Assembly: GCF_001563475.1 (NCBI RefSeq)
Contig: NZ_LPUT01000012.1
Coordinates: 62,001-126,000 of the forward strand
Origin: Sporosarcina sp. HYO08
GTDB taxonomy: Bacteria; Bacillota; Bacilli; Bacillales_A; Planococcaceae
DNA: 64,000 bases
Direction: 5' to 3'
The notes under the pieces were generated by a model that ran no database searches, had not been told where the DNA came from, and saw only the letters and a list, made by a program, of their open reading frames with translations. The stretch's first letter is position 1. The number at the start of each line of letters is the position of its first letter. Shown one piece after another: positions 52,538 to 62,021 of this stretch. A program made the position numbers and the translations under genes.

Positions 52538-52871
52538 TTTAAAAGAAGAAGTGGAAAATGAAATGGGCAAGATATAGAGGAGTGTAGAAAGAGTTTTTCC
52601 CTATCAGTTAATTTACAGATCGTTTTTGAATGAACAAACCAATTTGGCGCAAAATAAATAAGGTTTTTATAGTCGATTGTGAATACTTTGTTACGGATAG
52701 AAAGTTGTGACATTAATCACAACAGATGAACAATTTTTTGTTTAATATAAGAGCAAGAAATGATGATTTCTTATTTACTATGCGAAAGCCAGGGGAAACC
52801 CTATACTGGTTTATTGTCAAATTCAATGAGAATGATTTTCAAGTAAATTAATCATAGGAGGAATAAATCAA
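52538..52871 (+). promoter_or_regulatory. Intergenic region with Fnr box before ric
   Basis: Of 334 bases, the left half holds nothing recognised. Then come TTGTGA-CATTAA-TCACAA (52705-52722), TAATAT (52743-52748), and in the leader CAGGG-GAAA-CCCTA (52790-52803). No ORF is supported. Confidence 0.6.
52705..52748 (+). promoter_or_regulatory. Fnr-dependent promoter of ric
   Basis: TTGTGACATTAATCACAA matches the TGTGA-N6-TCACA Fnr/Crp palindrome perfectly. With -10 TAATAT at 52743-52748 the start falls at about 52755, which puts the box centre at -41.5, the standard position for an Fnr-activated promoter. So ric should be induced without oxygen. Confidence 0.75.
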
Positions 52872-53570
52872 ATGGTACAACTAACACTCGACACTCAAGT
52901 TTCCGATATCGTCAATGAACTCCCGCAAAGTGCGGATCTATTTAGAAGTCTCCGCATCGATTTTTGTTGCGGTGGCAAAGTGCCGCTAAAGGACGCAGCG
53001 GAAGAAAGAAATTTAAATCCCGAGGAAGTATTAAATAGCGTTAAGGAAATCGCAGATAAGAAAGAACAACGCAACAGTATGCATCCATCTTCGTTTGGCG
53101 CAAAAACGTTAGTTGCGTATATTCAAGAGAAATACCATGAAAACTTGCGGGAAGAATTGCCACAGCTTACACCGTACGTAACACGTGTTGCAAAAGTTCA
53201 TGGGGATCGCCATCCGCATCTACTACGTATTCAGGAGCTTTTCAAAGAATTGCGAGACGAACTGCTTGATCACACAGAAGACGAAGACAAAAATGTTTTC
53301 CCGCTTATTTTAGAATTTCTCGATAACCCTACACCAGAGTTGAAAGAGAAAATCCGGCCGCATGTTGATGAGCTCGAAAGTGAGCATGCGCATGCGGGAG
53401 AAATCTTATTTGAGCTTCGGGACATTACAAATAACTTCACGCCTCCAGAAGATGCTTGTGGAACGTACCGAGTCGTTTACTCACGTTTAGAGCAGCTTGA
53501 AAGAGATACATTTGACCATGTACACCTTGAAAACAACGACCTATTCGATCGGGTGCGTGCAGCTCTTTAA
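52872..53570 (+). CDS. ric: Iron-sulfur cluster repair di-iron protein (Ric/ScdA/YtfE)
   Basis: A 232-residue protein. The N-terminal domain (about 1-60) has SADLFRSLRIDFCCGGKVPLKDAAEE with the CC pair; the rest is a hemerythrin-like four-helix bundle with metal residues in VHGDRHPHLLRI, HTEDEDKNVFPL, ESEHAHAGE and FDHVHLENNDLF. These proteins handle nitric-oxide- or peroxide-damaged iron-sulfur clusters, useful beside nitrate respiration, which makes NO. AGGAGG precedes the start. Confidence 0.92.
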   Translation: MVQLTLDTQVSDIVNELPQSADLFRSLRIDFCCGGKVPLKDAAEERNLNPEEVLNSVKEIADKKEQRNSMHPSSFGAKTLVAYIQEKYHENLREELPQLTPYVTRVAKVHGDRHPHLLRIQELFKELRDELLDHTEDEDKNVFPLILEFLDNPTPELKEKIRPHVDELESEHAHAGEILFELRDITNNFTPPEDACGTYRVVYSRLEQLERDTFDHVHLENNDLFDRVRAAL

Positions 53571-53584
53571 TATTATGTAATATA

Positions 53585-53610
53585 AGCCACCGTTTTTGCG
53601 GTGGTTTTTT
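53585..53610 (+). terminator. Terminator of ric
   Basis: CCACCG TTTTTG CGGTGG followed by six T. Confidence 0.9.
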
Positions 53611-53936
53611 CTTTGCCGAAAGCAGGAATAAGGCTAATTTGCCACGTTCTATGTAATGTCTGCATGAAAACCTTCTATTAGACCGATGATTTAGAGGACG
53701 TTAATCGTAAAACATACATTCATAAACCGCGATATTACCAACGTGAAATCGATTTTGAATACATGTTCGTTAGGGAAAACGGCAATACTGGTGAATGTGA
53801 GGGGAGTTTCTGGTATATATAGGAGTTTCCCTAATAGAATGAAAATAGATTATCTTATAAAATTTAGGGTATTGGATGGACAAGCTGATAAATCTACTCA
53901 TTGTTCGATAGTTAAAGAAGGAGTGTGGATGTTTCG
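53611..53936 (+). promoter_or_regulatory. narG upstream region with NreC box
   Basis: A gap of about 326 bases without a convincing gene. TAGGA-GTTT-CCCTA at 53820-53833 matches the staphylococcal NreC palindrome TAGGG-N4-CCCTA at nine of ten positions. TATAAA at 53856-53861 is a -10 with no proper -35, so the start is about 53868 and the box centre is at -41.5, as expected for an activator. A further TTAGGGAAA half-site lies at 53770. Confidence 0.65.
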
Positions 53937-56900
53937 ATGAAGAAAAAAAGTGTCCTTGAAAGTGGGTTGCGATACTTCAAGCCGGTTGAAAGATATTCGG
54001 GTAACTGGTCCATTTTAGAAGAAAAAAGTCGAGAATGGGAAAATATGTATCGACAGCGGTGGTCGCATGACAAAGTGGTGCGTACGACGCATGGCGTCAA
54101 CTGTACGGGTTCTTGTAGTTGGAAAGTCTTTGTGAAAAATGGAATTATTACTTGGGAAAATCAGCAAATTGACTATCCTTCTTGCGGACCGGACATGCCA
54201 GAATTCGAGCCGCGCGGATGTCCCCGAGGCGCTTCCTTTTCTTGGTATGAATATAGTCCTTTACGGGTGAAATATCCTTACATACGCGGAAAACTGTGGC
54301 GGATGTGGAGTCAGGCACTGTCAGAACAGAAAGATCCATTAAAAGCATGGGAAAGCATTGTAGAAGACCCGGCGAAAGCAAAAGAATATAAACAAGCCCG
54401 AGGAAAAGGCGGACATGTCCGCGTTAATTGGCGAGACGCAGTGATCCTTATTTCCACACAGCTCATTTATACAATTCGTAAATACGGCCCGGACCGGATT
54501 GCGGGCTTTACGCCAATTCCCGCGATGTCAATGGTGAGCTACGCGTCAGGCGCCCGTTTTATTTCACTGCTTGGCGGGGAAATGCTTAGTTTCTATGATT
54601 GGTACGCTGACTTGCCGCCATCTTCACCGCAAATTTGGGGGGAGCAGACAGATGTACCTGAGTCGAGCGATTGGTATAATTCTGGCTACATTATTATGTG
54701 GGGTTCCAACGTACCGCTCACAAGAACACCAGACGCTCACTTCTTAACGGAAGTTCGTTACAAAGGAACAAAAGTTGTGTCCGTTGCACCGGATTATGCG
54801 GAAAGTGTTGTCCATGCGGATGATTGGATCGCAGCCAATCCTGGAACAGATGCGGCTGTTGCCCAAGCGATGACGCATGTGATTTTGGAAGAATTTTACG
54901 AGCAACGTAAAGAGCCAATGTTCTTGAATTATGCGAAACAATATACAGATATGCCTTTCCTCATCCTGTTAGATGAGCATGAGGGGTCTTACAAAGCGGG
55001 GCGTTTCTTGCGCGCAAGTGATTTTGGCAACAACTCCGAAAATGCAGAATGGAAGCCGGTTATTTTTGATGAGGCGGCAAATGAAATTATTGTTCCAAAT
55101 GGCACGATGGGTCAGCGTTGGGAAAAAGATGTGAAATGGAACTTAATTCTTGAGAATGAAGATGGATCCCGCGTTGAGCCAGCTTTAACGATGGCAGATC
55201 ACGGGGCAGAATGGACTGAAATGGTTTTTCCTTACTTTGACAGTGCCGGGAATGGAACATTCAAACGTCCAATTCCAGTGAGAAAAGTAACATTACAAGA
55301 CGGTTCTAAACGCCTTGTAACGACTGTTTATGATCTCATGCTGAGCCAGTATGGTGTTCGCCGAATTGGCAGCAATTTAGAGGCGAAAGGATTCGACGAT
55401 GCGGATTCACTCTACACGCCGGCTTGGCAAGAAAAAATTACGAACGTAAAACCTGCACTTGTTACGCAAATTGCCAGGGAGTTTGCACAAAACGCACTGG
55501 ATACAGGCGGTCGCTCCATGATTATTATGGGCGCGGGTATTAATCACTGGTTCAATAGTGACACAATTTATAGATCAATCCTAAATCTAGTCACACTTAC
55601 CGCTTCACAAGGGGTCAACGGCGGGGGATGGGCGCACTATGTTGGACAAGAGAAATGCCGACCGATTGAGGGGTGGAGCACGATTGCCTTCGCAAGGGAC
55701 TGGCAAGCACCACCGCGCTTGCAAAATGCTACTTCGTTTTTCTACTATGCAACCGATCAGTGGAAATATGAGGAAATGGGCGCGGATGTCTTAATGTCGC
55801 CGACAGGAGGAAAAGCGCTGTACGATCATCCTGCGGACTATAACGTGTTAGCGGCAAGGCTTGGTTGGTTGCCTTCCTACCCGCAATTTAACAAAAATAG
55901 TCTTTTATTTGCAGAAGAAGCGGCGAGAGCGGGCAAAACGGAAACGGCAGACATTATTCAGCATACACTTGAACAAATCAAGTCAGGTGAAACAAAATTT
56001 GCTGTTGAGGATCCAGGGGCACCTGAAAACTTCCCGCGTTCGTTATTCGTTTGGCGCTCAAATCTTGTTTCGAGCTCCGCCAAAGGACAGGAATACTTTA
56101 TGAAGCACTTATTCGGTGCTTCAGATGGCCTTCTTGCAACACCGAATGAGGAAGTAAAGCCAGAAGAAATGGTTTGGCGTGATGAAGTAGAAGGGAAATT
56201 AGATTTACTCGTTGCACTGGATTTCCGGATGACGGCAACACCGCTGTACGCGGACGTTGTACTTCCGGCTGCAACATGGTATGAGAAACATGACCTTTCT
56301 TCAACGGATATGCATCCATTTGTCCACCCATTCAACCCAGCTGTCGATCCATTATGGGAATCGCGTTCAGATTGGGATATTTACCGGACAATCGCCCAAA
56401 CATTTTCTGAAATGGCGAAAACGTATCTACCAGGCGTTTATAAAGACTTGGTAACGACTCCGCTTGCCCACGACTCTGCTCAAGAAATTGCACAGCCGTA
56501 CGGGGAAGTAAAAGATTGGAAAAAAGGCGAAGTGGAAGCGATCCCAGGGAAAACGATGCCAGGTATGACAATTGTGGAACGAGATTATACAAAAGTTTAT
56601 GACAAATACGTAACGCTTGGACCATTGCTCGCAACAGGAAAAGTAGGCGCGCACGGTGTAAGTTTCTCCGTTGCCGAAGAGTATGAGATGATGAAAAGTA
56701 TCAATGGTACGTATAGTGATGACACCATTAAAAATGGTCTTCCAAAATTGCATACAGCAAAACAGGCAGCGGAATCTATGCTTGCTTTATCATCCGCAAC
56801 AAATGGACGTGTTTCTCAAAGAGCATTTGAGGCGGCAGAGCAAGATACCGGTGTTGAGTTAAAAGATATTTCAGCGGATCGGGCAGCGGAACGTTTTACG

Positions 56901-57623
56901 TTTGCAAGTATTACTGCACAACCGCGCGAGGTGATTCCGACACCAGTATTTAGCGGATCTAATAAGTTAGGGCGTCGTTACTCACCGTTTACGACGAATA
57001 TTGAGCGGCTTGTACCGTTCCGTACGCTTACTGGAAGACAGCACTTTTATATTGACCATGAATTTTTCCTAGACTTTGGAGAAGCATTGCCAGTCTTTAA
57101 ACCGACATTACCACCGATGGTATTCGGACCGCGAGATCAACAAATTGTAGGTGGGCAAGACTCGCTCGTATTAAGATATTTGACGCCTCACGGAAAGTGG
57201 AATATCCACTCGACGTATCAAGACAATCACCATATGTTAACTCTTTTCCGGGGCGGGCCGACAGTTTGGATTTCAAACCTAGATGCAGACGAACACGGCA
57301 TTGATGATAATGATTGGCTAGAAGTCTACAACCGTAATGGAGTTGTGGCAGCGCGGGCAGTCGTCAGTCACCGTATGCCAAAAGGAACGATGTTTATGTA
57401 TCACGCGCAAGATAAGCATATTCAAGTGCCAGGATCTGAAATTACAGAACAGCGCGGCGGCAGTCACAACGCACCAACCCGCATTCATATGAAGCCAACG
57501 CAAATGGTAGGCGGATATGCGCAGTTGAGTTATGGATTTAACTATTACGGACCGATTGGAAATCAACGTGATGTGTACGTAGCAGTTCGCAAGATGAAGG
57601 AGGTAAATTGGCTTGAAGATTAA
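53937..57623 (+). CDS. narG: Respiratory nitrate reductase alpha subunit
   Basis: A 1228-residue molybdopterin enzyme, the nitrate-reducing subunit on the cytoplasmic side. The N-terminal iron-sulfur motif begins in THGVNCTGSCSWKVF and includes the later CPRG. Molybdopterin-binding blocks include YIIMWGSNVPLTRTPDAHF and WYEKHDLSSTDMHPFVHP. Length is standard for NarG. The ATG at 53937 is rather far (13 bases) from GAAGGAG; GTG 53925 is too near. First gene of narGHJI. Confidence 0.95.
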   Translation: MKKKSVLESGLRYFKPVERYSGNWSILEEKSREWENMYRQRWSHDKVVRTTHGVNCTGSCSWKVFVKNGIITWENQQIDYPSCGPDMPEFEPRGCPRGASFSWYEYSPLRVKYPYIRGKLWRMWSQALSEQKDPLKAWESIVEDPAKAKEYKQARGKGGHVRVNWRDAVILISTQLIYTIRKYGPDRIAGFTPIPAMSMVSYASGARFISLLGGEMLSFYDWYADLPPSSPQIWGEQTDVPESSDWYNSGYIIMWGSNVPLTRTPDAHFLTEVRYKGTKVVSVAPDYAESVVHADDWIAANPGTDAAVAQAMTHVILEEFYEQRKEPMFLNYAKQYTDMPFLILLDEHEGSYKAGRFLRASDFGNNSENAEWKPVIFDEAANEIIVPNGTMGQRWEKDVKWNLILENEDGSRVEPALTMADHGAEWTEMVFPYFDSAGNGTFKRPIPVRKVTLQDGSKRLVTTVYDLMLSQYGVRRIGSNLEAKGFDDADSLYTPAWQEKITNVKPALVTQIAREFAQNALDTGGRSMIIMGAGINHWFNSDTIYRSILNLVTLTASQGVNGGGWAHYVGQEKCRPIEGWSTIAFARDWQAPPRLQNATSFFYYATDQWKYEEMGADVLMSPTGGKALYDHPADYNVLAARLGWLPSYPQFNKNSLLFAEEAARAGKTETADIIQHTLEQIKSGETKFAVEDPGAPENFPRSLFVWRSNLVSSSAKGQEYFMKHLFGASDGLLATPNEEVKPEEMVWRDEVEGKLDLLVALDFRMTATPLYADVVLPAATWYEKHDLSSTDMHPFVHPFNPAVDPLWESRSDWDIYRTIAQTFSEMAKTYLPGVYKDLVTTPLAHDSAQEIAQPYGEVKDWKKGEVEAIPGKTMPGMTIVERDYTKVYDKYVTLGPLLATGKVGAHGVSFSVAEEYEMMKSINGTYSDDTIKNGLPKLHTAKQAAESMLALSSATNGRVSQRAFEAAEQDTGVELKDISADRAAERFTFASITAQPREVIPTPVFSGSNKLGRRYSPFTTNIERLVPFRTLTGRQHFYIDHEFFLDFGEALPVFKPTLPPMVFGPRDQQIVGGQDSLVLRYLTPHGKWNIHSTYQDNHHMLTLFRGGPTVWISNLDADEHGIDDNDWLEVYNRNGVVAARAVVSHRMPKGTMFMYHAQDKHIQVPGSEITEQRGGSHNAPTRIHMKPTQMVGGYAQLSYGFNYYGPIGNQRDVYVAVRKMKEVNWLED

Positions 57624-59208
57624 AGCACAAGTTGCAATGGTCATGAACCTTGACAAATGTATTGGGTGTCATACATGCAGTGTCACGTGCAAATCGACTT
57701 GGACGAATCGTGAAGGCGCCGAATATATTTGGTTTAACAATGTTGAAACAAAACCAGGGATTGGCTATCCAAAAAGATGGGAAGACCAAGAACTTTATAA
57801 AGGTGGCTGGCAGTTAAAAAACGGCAAGCTTGAACTAAAAAGTGGATCAAAACTATCGAAAATTGCCCTCGGGAAAATATTCTATAACCCAGACATGGTT
57901 CAAATTGAAGATTATTACGAACCATGGACATATGACTATGAGAAGTTGACAAATGCAGGAGAAAGTAAGCATACACCTGTCGCAAGAGCGAAGTCTGTTG
58001 TTTCAGGCGACTATATGGACTTAGAGTGGGGGCCAAACTGGGAGGATCAGTTAGCAGGGGGCCACATTACAGGGCCAAAAGACCCGAACATCGAAAAAAT
58101 TGAAGAGGATATCAAATTCAATTTTGAAAAAGCGTTTATGATGTATTTACCGCGTCTTTGTGAACATTGCTTAAATCCAAGCTGTGTTGCATCCTGTCCT
58201 TCGGGAGCCATTTACAAACGCGATGAAGACGGTATTGTTCTCGTTGACCAGGAAGCGTGCCGCGGCTGGCGCTATTGCATGACTGGCTGTCCGTATAAAA
58301 AAGTGTATTTTAACTGGAAGACAAATAAAGCAGAAAAATGCACATTCTGCTTCCCGCGTGTTGAATCTGGATTGCCAACTGTATGTTCTGAGACATGTAC
58401 GGGTCGTATTCGTTACTTGGGCGTTCTCTTATACGATGCGGATCGTGTCCTTGAAGCGGCTTCAACACCAGATGAAAAAGATCTTTACAAGGCACAATGC
58501 GATTTGTTTTTAGATCCGAATGATCCCGAAGTGATCGAACAGGCGAGAAAAGACGGTATTTCTGAAGAGTGGATCGAAGCGGCACAAAATTCTCCGGTCT
58601 ACAAATTAGCTATTGAATACCAGCTCGCTTTCCCATTACATCCCGAATACCGAACGTTGCCAATGGTTTGGTACGTTCCGCCGTTAAGTCCGATTATGAA
58701 CTATTTTGAAGGGAAAGATTCAATCAAAAATCCTGATGCCATTTTCCCGGCAATTGAGGAAATGCGCATACCAGTTCAATACCTTGCCAATATGTTAACA
58801 GCTGGAGATGCACAGCCAGTGAAAGAAGGTTTGCAGCGTATGGCCATGATGCGTTCTTATATGCGTGCATTGTCATCTGGAAAGGAGTTTGACGAATCAA
58901 GGCTTGCAAGGGTTGGTCTAACTGCCGAGCAAACGAAGCAAATGTATCGACTGCTTGCCATCGCGAAGTATGAAGATCGCTTCGTGATCCCGACATCCAA
59001 AAAAGAACAGCATATGAACGTTTACCGCTCACAGGGTTCGCTTGGCTACGAGCAGATGGGCGATTTCGGCGGAAACAGTTCGAACAATCAGTTCAGCTAT
59101 TCCTATATGGAAAATAACGATTGTGACGGCTGTGGACCGGTTGTACCGACAAAAACGGGCAAAGAAATTTACGAAGAGAATTTCTATGGGGGGATTTGGC
59201 GTGATTGA
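57613..59208 (+). CDS. narH: Respiratory nitrate reductase beta subunit
   Basis: A 531-residue electron-transfer subunit with several ferredoxin-type cysteine groups: DKCIGCHTCSVTCK, CEHCLNPSCVASCPSG, CRGWRYCMTGCPYKK, EKCTFCFPR. In CRGWRYC the tryptophan replaces a cysteine, as is normal for the 3Fe-4S cluster of NarH. TTG start at 57613 with AAGGAGG upstream, overlapping narG by 11 bases. Confidence 0.95.
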   Translation: MKIKAQVAMVMNLDKCIGCHTCSVTCKSTWTNREGAEYIWFNNVETKPGIGYPKRWEDQELYKGGWQLKNGKLELKSGSKLSKIALGKIFYNPDMVQIEDYYEPWTYDYEKLTNAGESKHTPVARAKSVVSGDYMDLEWGPNWEDQLAGGHITGPKDPNIEKIEEDIKFNFEKAFMMYLPRLCEHCLNPSCVASCPSGAIYKRDEDGIVLVDQEACRGWRYCMTGCPYKKVYFNWKTNKAEKCTFCFPRVESGLPTVCSETCTGRIRYLGVLLYDADRVLEAASTPDEKDLYKAQCDLFLDPNDPEVIEQARKDGISEEWIEAAQNSPVYKLAIEYQLAFPLHPEYRTLPMVWYVPPLSPIMNYFEGKDSIKNPDAIFPAIEEMRIPVQYLANMLTAGDAQPVKEGLQRMAMMRSYMRALSSGKEFDESRLARVGLTAEQTKQMYRLLAIAKYEDRFVIPTSKKEQHMNVYRSQGSLGYEQMGDFGGNSSNNQFSYSYMENNDCDGCGPVVPTKTGKEIYEENFYGGIWRD

Positions 59209-59770
59209 TTTAGGGAAATTGAATGACCAAAAAAAGATCTTCAGTTTCTTTGCAAATCAGCTGTCCTACCCTGAGAAACTTACGTTTCATCCGCAGGGAT
59301 TAGAAGAGTCAATTGACTCTTCTAATCCAGCCCGTGAAGACGTAGTCATGTACTGGGATCTTATGCATGAATACAGTTTAGATGACATTCAAGAGATGTA
59401 CACGAATACGTTTGACTTTCAAAAGGAATCGACACTTTTTATGACATACGTCAAGTTTGAAGATGCAAAAGAGCGCGGGCAAATGCTTGCCAAGTTGAAA
59501 GTGCTTTATGAAATGTTCGGACTTGAAATGCCGAATCATGAGCTATCTGATTTTTTACCGCTTATGTGTGAATTCATCTATGCGGCGGAGTGGGTAGGAG
59601 ATCCAAGAGCAGAACAAAGTTTCTCCATGCTGCTAGCGGTAATGGAAGACGGAACGTATCATTTAATGAAAGCATTGGAAAAATTCGATAGCCCATACTT
59701 CTATTTAATACGCGGGATGCGGGAAATATTTAAGTCTTGTATTCGTCAGGAGGAACGCGCCAATGACTAA
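59201..59770 (+). CDS. narJ: Nitrate reductase assembly chaperone
   Basis: A 189-residue helical chaperone of the TorD/NarJ type that helps insert the molybdenum cofactor into NarG (FFANQLSYPEKLTFHP, MHEYSLDDIQEMYTNTFDF, LYEMFGLEMPNHELSDFLPLMCEF). The GTG start at 59201 has GGGGGGA upstream and overlaps narH by eight bases; the frame is open further upstream but inside narH. Confidence 0.92.
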   Translation: MIDLGKLNDQKKIFSFFANQLSYPEKLTFHPQGLEESIDSSNPAREDVVMYWDLMHEYSLDDIQEMYTNTFDFQKESTLFMTYVKFEDAKERGQMLAKLKVLYEMFGLEMPNHELSDFLPLMCEFIYAAEWVGDPRAEQSFSMLLAVMEDGTYHLMKALEKFDSPYFYLIRGMREIFKSCIRQEERAND

Positions 59771-60446
59771 TCAGTTTTTATGGGTCATTTTCCCTTACAT
59801 TTGCATGGCAGTATTTATTGTGGGTCATATATTTAGATATCGAAATGATAAATTTGGATGGACAGCCAAATCAAGTGAGTTTTTCGAGAAGAAACAGTTA
59901 ATGATCGGAAGCTTATTGTTTCATATCGGAATTGTGCCGGTCATTTTAGGTCATGTTGCAGGCTTAGGTATTCCGAAGGCATGGACGCAAGCAATGGGAA
60001 TCAGTGATCATATGTACCATATGGGTGCTGTGTACGGCGGTGGTTTTTTTGGAATTGTGACACTTCTTGGTATGATTATATTAACATCGCGTCGTTTTAC
60101 GAAAAAAAACGTGCGTCAACACTCATCGGCTTCGGATATGATCGTTAACGTACTGCTGTTATTTATCGTTTTTATCGGTACATATGCTTCCCTTGTAACG
60201 AATGCAGTCGTGCCGGGCTTTGACTATCGGGATTCCATTTCAGTCTGGTTCCGCTCGTTACTTATATTCCGTCCAGAGGCAGGATTAATGGGAGCCGTCC
60301 CACTTACTTTTAAACTGCATATTTTAGCGGGTTTTCTCATTTTTGCAATGTGGCCATTTACTAGACTTGTTCATGTATGGAGTGTCCCTTTAAACTATGT
60401 TGGAAGAAGCTATATTTTGTACAGAAAGAACAGTCCAAGTGCGTAA
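59763..60446 (+). CDS. narI: Respiratory nitrate reductase gamma subunit
   Basis: A 227-residue membrane protein with five helices carrying the two haems b that take electrons from menaquinol. Haem-ligand histidines are expected in VGHIFRYRNDKFGW, HIGIVPVILGHVAG and FKLHILAGFLIFAMWPFTRLVHVWS. The ATG at 59763 overlaps narJ by eight bases and follows GAGGA. Confidence 0.94.
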   Translation: MTNQFLWVIFPYICMAVFIVGHIFRYRNDKFGWTAKSSEFFEKKQLMIGSLLFHIGIVPVILGHVAGLGIPKAWTQAMGISDHMYHMGAVYGGGFFGIVTLLGMIILTSRRFTKKNVRQHSSASDMIVNVLLLFIVFIGTYASLVTNAVVPGFDYRDSISVWFRSLLIFRPEAGLMGAVPLTFKLHILAGFLIFAMWPFTRLVHVWSVPLNYVGRSYILYRKNSPSA

Positions 60447-60480
60447 AAGTAAATGCAAGGACCAATAGGGAGTCAATACA

Positions 60481-60948
60481 ATGGAAGGACAAGAGAAATT
60501 TAATTATCAGGAAGAGATTGAGCGCTTTAGAAAGCATTTTCAGTTTGACTTTATTGGGGTAGCACTCATTCAATCTGCAAATGGTGAAACAAAATGGAGA
60601 TTCGTATCCGGGAACCAAAGTAATCGATATAAGCGTATCGTTTTACAAACGGGAAAAGGAGTGATCGGGCTTGTCCTAAAGACGGGGAGACCTGTCATCG
60701 TTGAAGATGTAGAGCAAATGATTGGGAAGACGAATTTATATAAATATCCATTGATCATTGCTGAAAAACTTCAAAGCTTCGGTGTCATACCGCTTTATAA
60801 ATACAATCGCGTGAAGGGCGTTTTGCTCGTAGGATACCGTTCGGAGCTACTAACAAGTGCTGTATTCACAGAATTTCAACGCCAAGTAGGACCAGTATTT
60901 GGCGAGTTTTACAACAAGGAGATGGTTGAAAGTGATGGAGATAAATAA
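60481..60948 (+). CDS. nreA: NreA nitrate receptor (GAF domain)
   Basis: A 155-residue single GAF-domain protein (FDFIGVALIQSANGETKWRFVSGNQSNRYKRIVLQTGKGVIGLVL, RPVIVEDVEQM). NreA binds nitrate and, when empty, inhibits NreB. It is placed right after narI and overlaps nreB by 14 bases, the standard nreABC order. Confidence 0.9.
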   Translation: MEGQEKFNYQEEIERFRKHFQFDFIGVALIQSANGETKWRFVSGNQSNRYKRIVLQTGKGVIGLVLKTGRPVIVEDVEQMIGKTNLYKYPLIIAEKLQSFGVIPLYKYNRVKGVLLVGYRSELLTSAVFTEFQRQVGPVFGEFYNKEMVESDGDK

Positions 60949-61990
60949 CTTTCAAATAACAGATTTGTTGATGAAAATGTATGATCATTCGTCTGAAGCC
61001 ATCTTTTTTTTCGACCGTGAATGCAAACTCATTTCAATGAATAATGCTGCAACGCTCATATTAGATCAAGAAGTTATTGAGCGCATGGTGGCAGGCGATC
61101 CAAAAGCTATTTGCCTGTCGTGCCAAGGGTATACAAGTGAGAAAGAGATGAGAACATGCACGTCTTGTTATATGGTAGACGTGAAAAATGATTTTAGCTC
61201 ATTTCAAGTCTATTTGGATACGAGGGGACAGGGGATTATCCCATATACTGCCAGTCATCAAATGATCGATGAGAAAAATGGTGTTCGGGTTTTAACGTTG
61301 CGAAATTTAACAAAACAGTACAAAACACAAGAAATGTTGAATCAGCAAATGATGATGAAAAGCATCATTAAAGCCCAAGAAGATGAGCGGAAAAGAATTT
61401 CTAGGGAGCTGCATGATAGTGTGGCGCAAGAAATGCTAAGCTTATTAGTAGATCTACGCGTGTTGAAGTATATGAGCATTGAGGGAGAAGTTTTAAAAAA
61501 AGTGCAACAGACAGAAATCTCCCTCATGCGCTTATTAGATGACATCCGTCATTTATCGGTTGAGCTTCGTCCAGCTACTTTAGACGATTTAGGGTTGGAA
61601 GCTGCGTTTCGCACACATTTCAAGTGGATCGAGAAAAATTATGGTTTGGGCGTTAGGTTTAGTGCTGAATTAGCGTCAAAGCGGTATGAGGGGGAAATTG
61701 AAACCGTCGTCTATCGTGTTTGCCAAGAAGCTGTGTTCAACGCCTTGAAATATGCCGAAACGGATGAGATCACTGTGCGGCTTTTTGAAGAAAACAATTG
61801 TTTGCTATTAACAGTTGTAGACGAAGGTATTGGTTTTGATAGGAATGCAGTGAGCCCAAAAGGAACTGGGCTGGGCCTTTATGGAATGAAAGAGCGGGCC
61901 GAGCTTGTTGAGGGAACACTCACTATCCTTTCGGAGGTGGGAACAGGAACAAAGATCCAACTTAAAATTCCCATCGGAAATAATGGATAG
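60935..61990 (+). CDS. nreB: NreB oxygen-sensing histidine kinase
   Basis: A 351-residue soluble kinase. The PAS domain holds four cysteines, Cys60 and Cys63 (ICLSC) plus Cys75 and Cys78 (TCTSC), matching the oxygen-labile 4Fe-4S site of staphylococcal NreB in spacing. Then come HisKA_3 with RISRELHDSVAQEMLSLLVD and HATPase with DEGIGFD and GTGLGLYGMKERAELVEG. It is active without oxygen and phosphorylates NreC. Confidence 0.94.
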   Translation: MEINNFQITDLLMKMYDHSSEAIFFFDRECKLISMNNAATLILDQEVIERMVAGDPKAICLSCQGYTSEKEMRTCTSCYMVDVKNDFSSFQVYLDTRGQGIIPYTASHQMIDEKNGVRVLTLRNLTKQYKTQEMLNQQMMMKSIIKAQEDERKRISRELHDSVAQEMLSLLVDLRVLKYMSIEGEVLKKVQQTEISLMRLLDDIRHLSVELRPATLDDLGLEAAFRTHFKWIEKNYGLGVRFSAELASKRYEGEIETVVYRVCQEAVFNALKYAETDEITVRLFEENNCLLLTVVDEGIGFDRNAVSPKGTGLGLYGMKERAELVEGTLTILSEVGTGTKIQLKIPIGNNG

Positions 61991-62021
61991 AATCTGGCCT
62001 TCTTAGAAAGGGGAAGGTTGT

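Noticed and set aside
53743..53940. 65-codon ORF before narG
   Set aside because: It has no ribosome binding site, overlaps the NreC box, promoter and narG start, and its product resembles nothing; the region is better read as regulatory.
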